DNA of 64,000 nucleotides, taken from the NCBI RefSeq assembly GCF_000455365.1, contig NZ_HG315686.1, forward strand, positions 87,871 through 151,870, given 5' to 3'. The position numbers and the translations under genes are program-made. This DNA comes from Halopiger djelfimassiliensis (lineage in GTDB: Archaea > Halobacteriota > Halobacteria > Halobacteriales > Natrialbaceae). The notes beneath the pieces are model-generated. The model saw only the letters and a list, made by a program, of their open reading frames with translations, was not told the DNA's origin and did no database searches. Below are positions 16,217 through 25,490 of the stretch, piece after piece. Position 1 is the stretch's first letter. Each line of letters begins with the position of its first letter.

Positions 16217-18079
16217 TTACGATCGTCGCTCGAGGGTCGTCACGTCCCGGATCTCGATTCGAGTGCCACGGTCCGTTTCGTCGATCGAGAGTGTCCAGTC
16301 GTGGGCTTGCGCGATCGCCCGGACGAGCGCGAGTCCGAGGCCGTCGATGGCACCGTCGTCGTCGCCCGTCGGATCGAGGAGCCGTCCCTGTGCGTGTGCG
16401 CTCGGCGGAACCTCCTCGGCATCGTCGAGCAAAAAGATCGCGCGGGGTCGGTCGGACTCGTCGATCCCGATCACGCCGACCCGAACCGTAACGTCGCCGT
16501 TCGAGCGGGCGGCAACGTCGTCGAACGCCGTCTCAAGCAAGTGGATTAGTCGGTCGTAATCGGCTCTGAGCGTCGCCTCGTCCTCGAGCACGACGTCGGT
16601 TTCATCGAGCCGTGAGCCCTCGACGGCCTCGTCGATCGCTCGCTCGAGGTGGATGCGGCTTCGAGGACCGACGGCAGCGGCGTTGCGTGCGAACTCGCGC
16701 ACGTCGTCGACGAGGCGCTCGGCCCGGTCGAGCGTGGCTTCGACCGAATCTTCCGCGAGGGGGAACTCCCAGGCATCGTCGGCCCCGTCGTCCTCGAGCG
16801 CGTCGGCGACGGCCTCGAGCTGGCGTTTCAGATCCGTCGAGAGCACTTCCGCGATCCCTTCCAGACGCTCGGTCTGGCGCTCGAGTTCGGTCGTCCGTTC
16901 ACGGAGGATTCGTTCCCGATCGGCCCGATCGAGGGCGGCCCGGGTGTTCTCGACGAGCGTCGAGACGAGTTCGACGTCGGTTTCGTCGAACCGGTTCGGC
17001 TCCAGCGCCCCGGTCATGAGGACCCCGTGCGTGCCGATCGGTGCGATGATCTCCGAGCGAAGCGGCGTCTCCGGGTTGTAGAGGCCATCGACCGCCTCGA
17101 GGTCGTCGAACCGCTCGACGTCGCCGGACTCGAAGACGTCCCAGACCAGCCCTTCGCTGGGGTTGAACCGCGGGAGGCCGCCGAACTCGTCGTGAGCGCC
17201 GGCGGTTCCGGCGACGGGGTCGAGATACCCCTGCTCCTCCTCGAGCAGCCAGATGCCGCTGATCGGGAGATCGAGCAGGTCGCTGCCCGCGTGGACGGCG
17301 ATCGCACAGATCTCCTCGGGATCGTTCGACTCGAGGAGCCACCGGGTGATCTCGTGGAGCGAGGCGGCGACGCGTTCGTACTCGTACTGATCGGTCACGT
17401 CGCGGACGACGCCCGCGACGGTCGCTCTGTTGTCCTCGATCGGGACGAACCGGAACTCCCCCATCCGGTCGTCCCCGTCGGCGTCGGTGAACGGAACCTC
17501 GAGTTGTCGTTGCTCGGCCGTGCCGATGTCGACGTCGGTGATCGCTCGCCCGATCTCGACGGCGTCCGCGTCGTCGATCGCGGCCAGTTCGGGAATGATT
17601 TCGACGTGCTCGCCGGTCAACTCGTCGCGGTCAGCACCGAGCAGTGTCTCCATGGCTTCGTTGACGGAGACGATCTCGCGGTTGCGATCCAGCGTCACCA
17701 CGCCGTCGTGGACCGCCTCGACGACGGCGGCGTGCTGTGCGAGCGTTCGCTCCTGTTGCTTGCGCTCGGTGACGTCGCGCATGTACACCGACAGCCCGGT
17801 CTCGGAGGGGTAGGCTCGGGCCTCGAACCAGGTCTCGAGGTGGGTGTGATAGATGTCGAACGAGACGGGGACCTGCTCTTCCATCGCCTGGTGGAAGCCG
17901 TCGGGGAACTGGGTTTCGACGGTCTGGGGGAACTCGTCCCACATCACCCGGCCGATCAACTCCTCGCGGGAGCGTTTGAGCAACGTTTCGGCTCGATCGT
18001 TGAGGTAGGTAAACCGAAAGTCCGTATCGAGCGCGAAGAACGCGTCGGTGACCCGATCGACGACCGGAACCGGTTGCAA
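16217..18079 (-). CDS. PAS-PAS-GAF sensor with a degenerate histidine-kinase module
   Basis: A 620-residue cytosolic sensor. Two PAS domains (about 1-110 and 115-240; ALDTDFRFTYLNDRAETLL, TLDRNREIVSVNEAMETLL) are followed by a GAF domain (250-395) and a kinase-like part. Where kinases have the phospho-accepting histidine (LSHDL type) this protein has VLSTDLKRQLEA, a threonine. The N-box asparagine is also missing (LLETAFDDVAARS) and the G1 DxGxG is worn (LLDDAEEVPP), while the G2 GLGLALVRAIAQAH is kept. The start is a TTG at 18079 after an in-frame stop. It most likely senses and signals without phosphotransfer. Confidence 0.85.
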   Translation of the reverse strand: MQPVPVVDRVTDAFFALDTDFRFTYLNDRAETLLKRSREELIGRVMWDEFPQTVETQFPDGFHQAMEEQVPVSFDIYHTHLETWFEARAYPSETGLSVYMRDVTERKQQERTLAQHAAVVEAVHDGVVTLDRNREIVSVNEAMETLLGADRDELTGEHVEIIPELAAIDDADAVEIGRAITDVDIGTAEQRQLEVPFTDADGDDRMGEFRFVPIEDNRATVAGVVRDVTDQYEYERVAASLHEITRWLLESNDPEEICAIAVHAGSDLLDLPISGIWLLEEEQGYLDPVAGTAGAHDEFGGLPRFNPSEGLVWDVFESGDVERFDDLEAVDGLYNPETPLRSEIIAPIGTHGVLMTGALEPNRFDETDVELVSTLVENTRAALDRADRERILRERTTELERQTERLEGIAEVLSTDLKRQLEAVADALEDDGADDAWEFPLAEDSVEATLDRAERLVDDVREFARNAAAVGPRSRIHLERAIDEAVEGSRLDETDVVLEDEATLRADYDRLIHLLETAFDDVAARSNGDVTVRVGVIGIDESDRPRAIFLLDDAEEVPPSAHAQGRLLDPTGDDDGAIDGLGLALVRAIAQAHDWTLSIDETDRGTRIEIRDVTTLERRS

Positions 18080-18280
18080 CGTCAGGGCTCGTCACCCCCG
18101 TTCAGCCACGGCCGCGAACACGCGTTCCTGTGGCTCCACCCGTCCCTGCATCCCCCGTCATCGAGACGATCGGCTCTCACTGTCGTTGTAATCATCGACA
18201 GACAGTCAGGAAATACTTGGCGAAGCCGCTATTTCAGTGTCGTGGCCGACGAACGACGTTCGAGGTGGCGATCGAACCGC

Positions 18281-19273
18281 TCACAGCGGAACGGTCGTTC
18301 CGACGCCCGCCTCCCGAGCCCGGTCGAAGACGAACGTCGCGGTCGCGGCGTCGAGTACCGCCGTGCCGACGCTCTCGAGGACGACGAGTTCGTCGTCCGT
18401 GTCCCGCCCCCGTTCTCCCGCCAGAACGTCCCCGAAAGGACGTATTTCGCCGTCGTACGCCCGGAGATCACCGGTTTCGGCGGCTTCCGCTGGCACGTCG
18501 CCGAAGAGCTGGTCCGCGCGAGTCACCGTCTCGTCGTCCAGTTCGCGCATTTCGGGGGTGTACGCACCGATCGCGATCACGAGTGTCCCCGCCGAGAGCG
18601 CATCGCCGGAAACGACCGGCTCGGTGCTTGTCGTCGCGGTGACGACGACGGTCGCCGGCGATACGGCCGCCCGCGGACTCGAGACCGCGTTCGCGGGAAC
18701 GCCCAGCTCCGACTCGAGAGCCGTGGCACAGTCGTGTCGCGAGTCGCTGGGGGAGTACACTCGCATCGACTCGAGGCGATCGGTCCCGACCGCGGCGGCG
18801 ATGGCACGCGTTTGCCAGCGGGCCTGTGTCCCGGCTCCGATGACCGCGAGGTCGATCGGCCCGGCCGGGGCGAGTTCGCGGGCGGCGAGGCCGCCGATAC
18901 AGCCGGTCCGGGCGTTGGTGATCCGGTTGCCGGCGAGATAGCCGACGGGCTGGCCGGTTTCGGCGTCGACGAGCGACAGTTGCGCGGTAACGGTCGGTAG
19001 CCCCCGTTCCGGGTTGTCCGTACAGACGGTCACGAGTTTCGTCGCGGCGTAGGGCGATCCGTGTACGTAGGCCGGCATACACAGCCCGGTTCCGGTCGGT
19101 TCCTCGGGGGCGGTCGGATCGACCCCGATCCCGATCGGGTAATGGGGTCGTTCCGGCCGCTCGACGTCGCCCGCCCGCTGGCTCTCGAACGCGTCGGCGA
19201 CGACCGGGAGCAGTTCCTCGAGGTCGAGCACCGACGCGATATCGTCGTCGGAGAGTACGCGGATCGATGGCAT
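18281..19273 (-). CDS. Ornithine cyclodeaminase/mu-crystallin family protein
   Basis: A 330-residue NAD(P)-binding enzyme starting MPSIRVLSDDDIASVL. The family dinucleotide motif is IDLAVIGAGTQARWQTRAI, preceded by TGCIGGLAARELA and the substrate-side KLVTVCTDNPERGLPTV. The family includes ornithine cyclodeaminase, archaeal alanine dehydrogenase and ketimine reductases acting on cyclic imino acids. Two FAD amine oxidases start on the other strand 146 bp away, so an imino-acid or amino-acid degradation role is plausible. Exact substrate not determinable. Confidence 0.88.
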   Translation of the reverse strand: MPSIRVLSDDDIASVLDLEELLPVVADAFESQRAGDVERPERPHYPIGIGVDPTAPEEPTGTGLCMPAYVHGSPYAATKLVTVCTDNPERGLPTVTAQLSLVDAETGQPVGYLAGNRITNARTGCIGGLAARELAPAGPIDLAVIGAGTQARWQTRAIAAAVGTDRLESMRVYSPSDSRHDCATALESELGVPANAVSSPRAAVSPATVVVTATTSTEPVVSGDALSAGTLVIAIGAYTPEMRELDDETVTRADQLFGDVPAEAAETGDLRAYDGEIRPFGDVLAGERGRDTDDELVVLESVGTAVLDAATATFVFDRAREAGVGTTVPL

Positions 19274-19418
19274 ACGCGTACATCGACGGTGATCCACTTC
19301 AGTCGTCCTCCCGGGGCCGTGACGAGCGGCCGGGCTGAGCGTAACGCTCGCCAGCGAGCCACGCTCCGGCGGCCGAACCGAGGGAAGCGGGTTTGTCGCT
19401 GGGCGTCATACGAAAGGC

Positions 19419-20519
19419 ATGGACATCGTCATCGTCGGCGGTGGGATCATCGGGACCGCGATCGCCGCACGGCTCGGCGGGACCGACCACGACGTGACGC
19501 TCGTCGAGCGCTCCCGGATCGGCGAGGAAACCACGGCGGCCTCCGCGGGGATCCTGATGGAGACCGCGGTCGACCCGACGCCGTTCGACCTCCGGTTTCG
19601 CGAGCGCGCCCGCGAGAGCTACGCCGAACTGTTCGATCGGAGCTCGATCGAGACGACACGGGTCGGAACGCTGTACGTCGCCGAAACGCCGGCCTTCGCG
19701 GACCGACTCGAGGACTCCACCGAGCCCCTTCGGGCCAACGGCGTCGAGGCGTCGTTCCTGCCCGCGGCCGAGTTCGAGCGGTTCGGCGTCGACCCCGAGG
19801 GGTTCGTCGGCGGGCTCTACACGCCGGGCGACGAACTCTGTGAGCCGACTGCGGTGGCGCAGTGGTTCGCCGAGTGTGCTCGTGCCAACGGCGCGACCGT
19901 TCGAACCGGCGTGACCGTGACCGATATCCGCACGGACGGTCGGGACGGGATCGCCGTCTCGGGCGTCGAAACCGATGCAGGGCGACTCGAGGCGGACTGC
20001 GTGATCAACGCGGCCGGGCCGTGGGCGACGGAACTGAACGAGATGGTCGGCGTCTCGCTCCCGCTGTGTCACACGCTGGGACCGATGGCGGCCCTCGAGG
20101 CCGACGACCCCATCGAGGGCCCCGTGACCATCCTCGAGTCACACCGATACGTGCGACCGACCGACGGACCCGGCGTCTGGGTCGGCGAGTATCTGACGGA
20201 GTACGTCGATGGACAGCGGTACGATCCGAGTGCCGAGACCGTTTCGGACGAGTTTCTCGAGACGGCTTCCGACGTCGCGGAGATCGTTCCCGCGCTCGAG
20301 GGGGCGACGGTCGAAGACGACTGGCTCGGGCTCCGAACCGTCACGCCGGATGGTCGGCCGCTCGTCGGCGAGACGACCGTCGACGGGTTCGTCGTCGCCT
20401 GCGGCCTGACCGGGCGGGGGATCACCCTCGCGCCGGCCGTCGCGGACGCCGTCGCCGAAACGCTCGCGGGCACGGTCGACGACGAGACCCGCTCTCGGCT
20501 CTCACCGGAGCGTTTCTGA
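19419..20519 (+). CDS. FAD-dependent amino-acid oxidoreductase (DAO family, glycine oxidase-like)
   Basis: A 366-residue DAO-family flavoprotein. The FAD-binding MDIVIVGGGIIGTAIAARLGG opens the protein; VINAAGPWATELNEM and the C-terminal GLRTVTPDGRPLVGETTVDGFVVACGLTGRGITLAPA are typical. The family deaminates glycine, sarcosine, D-amino acids or proline. It lies 51 bp before a second DAO gene, probably in one operon, and is divergent from the ornithine cyclodeaminase-family gene. Confidence 0.88.
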   Translation: MDIVIVGGGIIGTAIAARLGGTDHDVTLVERSRIGEETTAASAGILMETAVDPTPFDLRFRERARESYAELFDRSSIETTRVGTLYVAETPAFADRLEDSTEPLRANGVEASFLPAAEFERFGVDPEGFVGGLYTPGDELCEPTAVAQWFAECARANGATVRTGVTVTDIRTDGRDGIAVSGVETDAGRLEADCVINAAGPWATELNEMVGVSLPLCHTLGPMAALEADDPIEGPVTILESHRYVRPTDGPGVWVGEYLTEYVDGQRYDPSAETVSDEFLETASDVAEIVPALEGATVEDDWLGLRTVTPDGRPLVGETTVDGFVVACGLTGRGITLAPAVADAVAETLAGTVDDETRSRLSPERF

Positions 20520-20570
20520 CGCGTCCTCGCGGAGCGAACGCTTATCTCGGACCGTGTGAATAAGTAACGT

Positions 20571-21719
20571 ATGAACGCAGTCGTCGTTGGCGGTGGTATC
20601 GTCGGTCTCTCGAGCGCGTACGAACTGGCCGTCCGCGGCGTCGACGTGGTCGTCTGCGAGAAGGGGTCGATCGGGAGCGGCAGCACGGAGCGGTCGGCAG
20701 GTGGTATCCGCACGCAGTTCTCGACGCCGGTCAACGTGGACCTGTCGCTCGAGAGCATCCGCGTCTGGGAGTCGTTCGACGAGCGCTTCGGGACGCCGAT
20801 CGACTACCGGACCAACGGGTACCTGTTTCTCGCTCGCACGGCCGAAACCGCCGCGACGTTCGAGTCGACGGTCGAGATGCAAAACGAACGCGGGGTGCCG
20901 AGCGAGATCCTCGACCCAGAGCAGGCTGCGAACCGCTGTGGCGGCATCGATCCAGCGGAGTTCGTCGCCGCCACGTACTCTCCGATGGACGGCTTCGCCG
21001 ACCCCCACCTCGCGTTGCAGGCGTACGCGCGGGCGGCGGCCGAGGAAGGTGTGGACGTCCGGACGAAGACGCCGGTCGTCGACGTCCGTCGGAACGGGGA
21101 CCGCGTCACGGGCGTCGAAACGCCGGGCGGCCGACTCGAGGCGGAGGTCGTCATCAACGCTGCCGGCCCGTGGGCACGCGAGATCGCCGCGATGGCGGGT
21201 ATCGACCTGCCGATCGCACCTAAACGGCGACAGATCGCCGTCGTCGAGCCCGAAACACCGGTTCCGTCGACCGACCCGCTGACGGTCGATCTCGACAGCG
21301 GCTCGTACTTCCGTCCCGAACGTGACGGCGACGCGCTCGTCGGCGGCCACTTCGCCGACGCGGACCCCGATCGCGACCCCGACGCCTTCGCTACGTCGAT
21401 GGACTTCGAGTGGGCCGTCGACGCCCTCGAGGCCGTGGCCGACTGGACGTCCTATTTCGGGCCGGAGTCGGCGATCAAGCGCGGCTGGGCGGGGCTGTAC
21501 GCCGTGACGCCCGACGACAACGCGATCCTCGAGGAAACGGTGCCGGGACTGGTCACCGCGGCCGGCTTCTCCGGCCACGGGTTCCAGCACGCGCCCGCGA
21601 CGGGGCGGATCGTCGCCGAACTCGTGACCGAGGGCGAGGCGACGCTGGTCGATGTCGCGGCGCTCTCGAGCGATCGGTTCGGGACCGGCGACGAACGAAC
21701 GGAAACGAACGTCGTGTGA
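20571..21719 (+). CDS. FAD-dependent oxidoreductase (DAO family, sarcosine/proline oxidase-like)
   Basis: A 382-residue DAO flavoprotein. It begins MNAVVVGGGIVGLSSAYELA, has STERSAGGIRTQFSTPVN after the first domain, VINAAGPWAREIAAMAG, and ends with GWAGLYAVTPDDNAILEE and GFSGHGFQHAPATGRIVAEL. The layout is that of sarcosine oxidase beta or the proline dehydrogenase beta-like subgroup. It differs clearly from its upstream neighbour, so they are not a recent duplicate. No alpha, gamma or delta subunits are seen, so it likely works alone or with the neighbour. Confidence 0.88.
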   Translation: MNAVVVGGGIVGLSSAYELAVRGVDVVVCEKGSIGSGSTERSAGGIRTQFSTPVNVDLSLESIRVWESFDERFGTPIDYRTNGYLFLARTAETAATFESTVEMQNERGVPSEILDPEQAANRCGGIDPAEFVAATYSPMDGFADPHLALQAYARAAAEEGVDVRTKTPVVDVRRNGDRVTGVETPGGRLEAEVVINAAGPWAREIAAMAGIDLPIAPKRRQIAVVEPETPVPSTDPLTVDLDSGSYFRPERDGDALVGGHFADADPDRDPDAFATSMDFEWAVDALEAVADWTSYFGPESAIKRGWAGLYAVTPDDNAILEETVPGLVTAAGFSGHGFQHAPATGRIVAELVTEGEATLVDVAALSSDRFGTGDERTETNVV

Positions 21720-21735
21720 GCGAGCCCGGATCGAC

Positions 21736-23001
21736 TCAGAAGAACTCCCCGAGGTAGACCGACGTTGCCGGAAAGAGCGCCTCGAGCGTCGCCACCGCGT
21801 CCGTATCGAGCGCTTCGAGCCGCCCGGTCCGCTCGAGCGCGCTTGCCGACTGCGAGCCCACGACGAGTCGGGACAGCGCGGCAATGTCGATGCGAACGTC
21901 GACGTCTGCAGTAACGGACGCCGCAGCCGGATCGTCGTGCAGGCGCTCGCACGTGCCGTTCCCGTCCGCGACCTCGAGCGCGAACGTGCCGTCGTTCCAG
22001 TCGGCGACGGGATCCTCGACGGCGATCGTGACGCTCGCATCGCTGCCGGGATACGAGAGCGCGGACAGCGTGTCCGCGACGTCGACGAGTCGGACCATCG
22101 GTCCGGTCTCGAGCGTCGTCTCGATCTCGTCGGGGTCCCGGGCGCTCTCGAGCAACGGACCGTCCGGCGGCGCTCGAAACCGCACCCGCTGTACCTGCGA
22201 ATCGTGAGTGTGACAGAACGACAGCAGCGCCAAGAAGGCCTCGTGATCGACGAACGCGAGTTCGCTGACGGCCATCGTCCGCGGGAGTTCCTCGCCGGCC
22301 ATCGTCCGACTGGCGTCGTCGTCGATCGTGTAGACGAGATACCCCCGAACGCGGCCGTCGCGTTCGTAGGCCGCGACGAACGGATCGACGCCGTGACCGC
22401 CGAAGACCCGATGCCGCCACCACTCCTCGTCGCGCTCGAGCGCGAGGGCGTGCCGATCGGCGTGGGCCGTATACACCGGCTTGAGTGCGGCGTAGTCGTC
22501 CGGTTCGAGTCGGCGAAACGAGCCCGATTCCCGGTCGAACGCGTCCGTGGCAAACGCCAACACCGACGGATCGCACTCGTGGGTCGCGATCCGGTTGCTC
22601 GTTTCCCAGCCGTACTGTCGGTAGAACCGGTACTTGAACGGCCAGAGCACGGAGAACCGACAGCCGCGGTCGCGATACTCCTCGAGCGAGTGTGCGAGCA
22701 ACTGCCCGACGTATCCGCTCCGACGGTACTCCGGCGGTGTCGCGACCGACGCAAGCCCCGCCGTGGGATGGCGGTCGCCGCGGACGCCGGCCTCGAGCCA
22801 GTAGTGCCGACAGACACACCGGGGATCGTCGTCGGCATCGTCTTCGGCCGCGTACAGGCCTCGTCTGGCCCCGCGAAGCGCCCGCGGCGTGTCGTGTTCT
22901 CCCGGGTCGTACGCCGGTCGGCCCTCGTCCGGCCGAAACGCGTAGCTGCGGTACTCGTGGAAGACCTCGCGCTGGTCCGGAATGGGACGGTAGTCGACCA
23001 T
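21736..23001 (-). CDS. Eis-like GNAT N-acetyltransferase
   Basis: A 421-residue member of the Eis/enhanced intracellular survival family: an N-terminal GNAT domain with GLASVATPPEYRRSGYVGQLLAHSL, where RRSGYVG contacts the acetyl-CoA pyrophosphate, a second GNAT-like region, and an SCP2-like C-terminal domain ending in LGEFF. The segment FKYRFYRQYGWE is characteristic of the family. The start is ATG at 23001; an in-frame TTG lies three codons upstream. Eis homologues acetylate amines on small molecules or proteins. It converges with the DAO gene (17 bp apart). Confidence 0.85.
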   Translation of the reverse strand: MVDYRPIPDQREVFHEYRSYAFRPDEGRPAYDPGEHDTPRALRGARRGLYAAEDDADDDPRCVCRHYWLEAGVRGDRHPTAGLASVATPPEYRRSGYVGQLLAHSLEEYRDRGCRFSVLWPFKYRFYRQYGWETSNRIATHECDPSVLAFATDAFDRESGSFRRLEPDDYAALKPVYTAHADRHALALERDEEWWRHRVFGGHGVDPFVAAYERDGRVRGYLVYTIDDDASRTMAGEELPRTMAVSELAFVDHEAFLALLSFCHTHDSQVQRVRFRAPPDGPLLESARDPDEIETTLETGPMVRLVDVADTLSALSYPGSDASVTIAVEDPVADWNDGTFALEVADGNGTCERLHDDPAAASVTADVDVRIDIAALSRLVVGSQSASALERTGRLEALDTDAVATLEALFPATSVYLGEFF

Positions 23002-23052
23002 ACGAACCAACGTGACGGCGATCGGGAAGAACGTTCCTGTGGCGGGTGGCCG

Positions 23053-24210
23053 TCAGGCGTGGTCCTCGACGAACGCCTCGAGACGGTTCATCGCCTCCCG
23101 AAGCTCCTCGAGACCGGTCGCGTAGGAGATCCGGAGGTGGCCGTCGCCGCCCTCGCCGAAGACGTCGCCGGGGACGACGGCCACCCCCTGCTCGCGGAGG
23201 ACGTCCTCGGCGAACTCCGCTGCGGTCCAGCCCGCGGGAACCTCGGGGAAGCAGTAGAACGCGCCTTTCGCCTCGAAAACGTCCATCCCGATCTCGCGGA
23301 ACCGCGAGAGGACGAACCGCCGGCGACGGTCGTACTGGTCGATCATCTCCCGGACGTCGTCGTCACAGGAATCCAGGGCCTCGAGCGCGGCGTACTGGGC
23401 CGTCGTCGGGGCCGAGAGCATCGTGTACTGGTGGATCTTGTTCATCGCGCCGATGGCGTCGGCGGGTCCGAGCGCGTATCCCAGCCGGAGGCCGGTCATC
23501 GCGTGGGCTTTCGAGAAGCCGTTGAAGACGATGGTGCGCTCGCGCATCCCCGGCAGCGTCGCGATCGAGGTGTGCTCGCCGTCGTAGGTCAGCTCGGCGT
23601 AGATCTCGTCGGAAAGGACCGTCAGGTCGTGCTCGCGGGCGAATTCGGCGACGGGCTCGAGGTCGGACTCGCGCATGATCGCGCCCGTCGGGTTGTTGGG
23701 ATAACAGAGCACGAGCAGGTCCGCGTCGGCAGCCCCGGCCGCCTCCAGGGCCTCGACGGTGAGGCGGAACTCGTCTGCCTCCGTCGTCGGCACCGGCAAC
23801 ACGTCGCCGCCGGCGAAGATCACGCCGGGTTCGTAGGAGATGTACGACGGCTGGGCGATCGCGACCGTGTCGCCGGGGTCGACGAACGCCCGGAACGCGA
23901 GGTCGACCGCCTCGCTCGCGCCGGCGGTGACGATGATCTCCTCGTCGGGATCGTAGCCCAGATCGAACCGGTCGGCGACGTAGTCCGCGATCGCCACACG
24001 AAGGTCGCGTTTTCCCCGGTTTGCCGTATAGGAAGTCCTTCCTTGCTCGAGCGACGTAATGGCGGCGTCGCGTGCCGCCCACGGCGTCGAGAAGTCCGGT
24101 TCGCCCACGCCAAGCGAGATGACCTCGTCGCGCTCTTCGGCGATCTCGAAGAACCGCCGGATGCCCGACGGCGGAACCGTCTGCACGCGATCTGACAGTT
24201 CGAACGTCAT
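23053..24210 (-). CDS. Class I/II PLP-dependent aminotransferase
   Basis: A 385-residue fold-type I aminotransferase of the AspC/aromatic type. Visible elements are ISLGVGEPDFSTPWAARDA, YTANRGKRDLRVAIADYV, VTAGASEAVDLAFRAF, YPNNPTGAIM, SDEIYAELTYDGEH, and the PLP lysine in FNGFSKAHAMTGLRLGY. It transfers amino groups between an amino acid and a 2-oxoacid; the substrate is not defined by sequence alone. A Lrp/AsnC regulator ends 2 bp upstream on the same strand, so it is almost certainly co-transcribed and amino-acid regulated. Confidence 0.92.
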   Translation of the reverse strand: MTFELSDRVQTVPPSGIRRFFEIAEERDEVISLGVGEPDFSTPWAARDAAITSLEQGRTSYTANRGKRDLRVAIADYVADRFDLGYDPDEEIIVTAGASEAVDLAFRAFVDPGDTVAIAQPSYISYEPGVIFAGGDVLPVPTTEADEFRLTVEALEAAGAADADLLVLCYPNNPTGAIMRESDLEPVAEFAREHDLTVLSDEIYAELTYDGEHTSIATLPGMRERTIVFNGFSKAHAMTGLRLGYALGPADAIGAMNKIHQYTMLSAPTTAQYAALEALDSCDDDVREMIDQYDRRRRFVLSRFREIGMDVFEAKGAFYCFPEVPAGWTAAEFAEDVLREQGVAVVPGDVFGEGGDGHLRISYATGLEELREAMNRLEAFVEDHA

Positions 24211-24212
24211 GG

Positions 24213-24698
24213 TCAGGGTGAGAACGAGAGGCGGTCGTCGTCCTCGCCGTCGCCGAGTTCGATCCCGTTTTCCTTGTAGGAAGTCATCACGTAATGGGTG
24301 ACCGTCTGGGTGATCTCGGGGACGGGCGCGACCTTCTCGCTGATAAACTGTGACACTTCACGGATGGAGTCGCCCTCGACCTCCATGTCGAAGTCGTAAT
24401 CGCCGCTGACGAGTCGAAGGGCCGTGACCTCCGGAAACCGTGCGAGGCGCTCGGCGATGTCTCCGTATCCGGTCTCGCGATCGAGGCGGACGTTGAGTTC
24501 GACCTCGGCGCGGACGCGTTCGTCCTCGAGTTTGTCCCAGTCGACGACCGCCTGATAGCCGCGGACGACACCTGCTGCCTCGAGTTCTTCGATTACTGCC
24601 TCGACCTCCGACTCCTCGAGGTCGGTCATTCGCGCGATATCCGCGGTCGAATAGCGCGCGTTCTCACGAAGCAACTCGAGCACCTCGCGTTCGCTCAT
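24213..24698 (-). CDS. Lrp/AsnC-family transcriptional regulator
   Basis: A 161-residue regulator: N-terminal HTH (VLELLRENARYSTADIARM, then EESEVEAVIEELEAAGVVRG) and a C-terminal RAM effector domain (ALRLVSGDYDFDMEVEG). These proteins bind DNA as oligomers and respond to amino acids. It directly precedes the aminotransferase, suggesting control of that operon, probably with autoregulation. A minus-strand TATA-like GTTTTTACAC lies about 25 bp upstream of its start. Confidence 0.92.
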   Translation of the reverse strand: MSEREVLELLRENARYSTADIARMTDLEESEVEAVIEELEAAGVVRGYQAVVDWDKLEDERVRAEVELNVRLDRETGYGDIAERLARFPEVTALRLVSGDYDFDMEVEGDSIREVSQFISEKVAPVPEITQTVTHYVMTSYKENGIELGDGEDDDRLSFSP

Positions 24699-24797
24699 AC
24701 CAACGCGAAACGCGAGCGTGTGTAAAAACGTTGTTCTTCATCTTTCGTTTTGGTTAGCGTGTGCCCGACCTCGACGCTGGCTCCGCTCCGACGACGA

Positions 24798-25412
24798 CTA
24801 CCGGTAGTTCTTGAACAGCAGCGCCCGCACGTCGTCTTTCGTCTGGACGTCCTCGGTCGAACCGTCGGGAAGGGTAACGGTGTATCGATAATCCGAGGAG
24901 GCCGACTCCTCCCACTTGTCGTCGTGGGTCTCGAGCAGGCTCATCATCTCGTCTAACATATCGTCGTCGTCGGCCTCGCCGCTCGTATCGTCCGCCGCAT
25001 CGGGGTCGTCGTCGGTCTCCGCCGACTCCGCGTCCGTCTCGGTCGCGCCGTCACTCGCATCGTCGCCGTCCCCGTCGGCCGCGTCGGGTTCCGGATCGCT
25101 GGACTCGTCGTCCGACTCGACCGCGCCGGCCGTCTCGCCGGTTTCGGCGGTCTCGTCGTAGCTGATCGCCTCGAGTTCGTTCGGATCGGCGGTCCCCTCG
25201 ATGGCGGCGTCGACGGACGCGGCGACGTCGTCGGTGGCGGAGGACGCGACGTCGTGATCGATCTCGAGTTCCTCGTCGAGGTTGTCGATCAGGAACTGGA
25301 CGGCGTCCTGTTCGCGGACGAAACCGTACTTTCCGACGACGTCCGCGGCGATCTCTTCCCGGAGGTGCTGGATGAACGCGTACTGTTCGTCGGTAACCTC
25401 GAGCGTCTTCAT
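24798..25412 (-). CDS. Acidic haloarchaeal protein of unknown function (204 aa)
   Basis: Starts MKTLEVTDEQYAFIQHLREE. The N-terminal about 45 residues look like a folded helical segment (VVGKYGFVREQDAVQFLIDNL), then follows a roughly 95-residue low-complexity Asp/Glu/Ala/Thr linker, and a C-terminal part DYRYTVTLPDGSTEDVQTKDDVRALLFKNYR that looks like a small beta domain. Lacks signal peptide and transmembrane segments. The layout of two small domains tethered by a disordered acidic linker is common in haloarchaeal adaptor proteins, but no function can be named. Confidence 0.7.
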   Translation of the reverse strand: MKTLEVTDEQYAFIQHLREEIAADVVGKYGFVREQDAVQFLIDNLDEELEIDHDVASSATDDVAASVDAAIEGTADPNELEAISYDETAETGETAGAVESDDESSDPEPDAADGDGDDASDGATETDAESAETDDDPDAADDTSGEADDDDMLDEMMSLLETHDDKWEESASSDYRYTVTLPDGSTEDVQTKDDVRALLFKNYR

Positions 25413-25490
25413 ACTCCATCGATGATGCGGCGGGTACAAATATGTAAGTCGTCACCCGCTCGCCGAGTCGCGTCCGGAGCCGTCGTCCCG

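Noticed and set aside
16217-18079. Active two-component histidine kinase
   Set aside because: The phospho-accepting His, N-box Asn and DxGxG are all substituted, so it is described as a degenerate kinase.
16649-19000. Open frame of 783 codons on the plus strand
   Set aside because: It spans two real minus-strand genes and the gap between them, has no recognisable domain and mirrors their codons.
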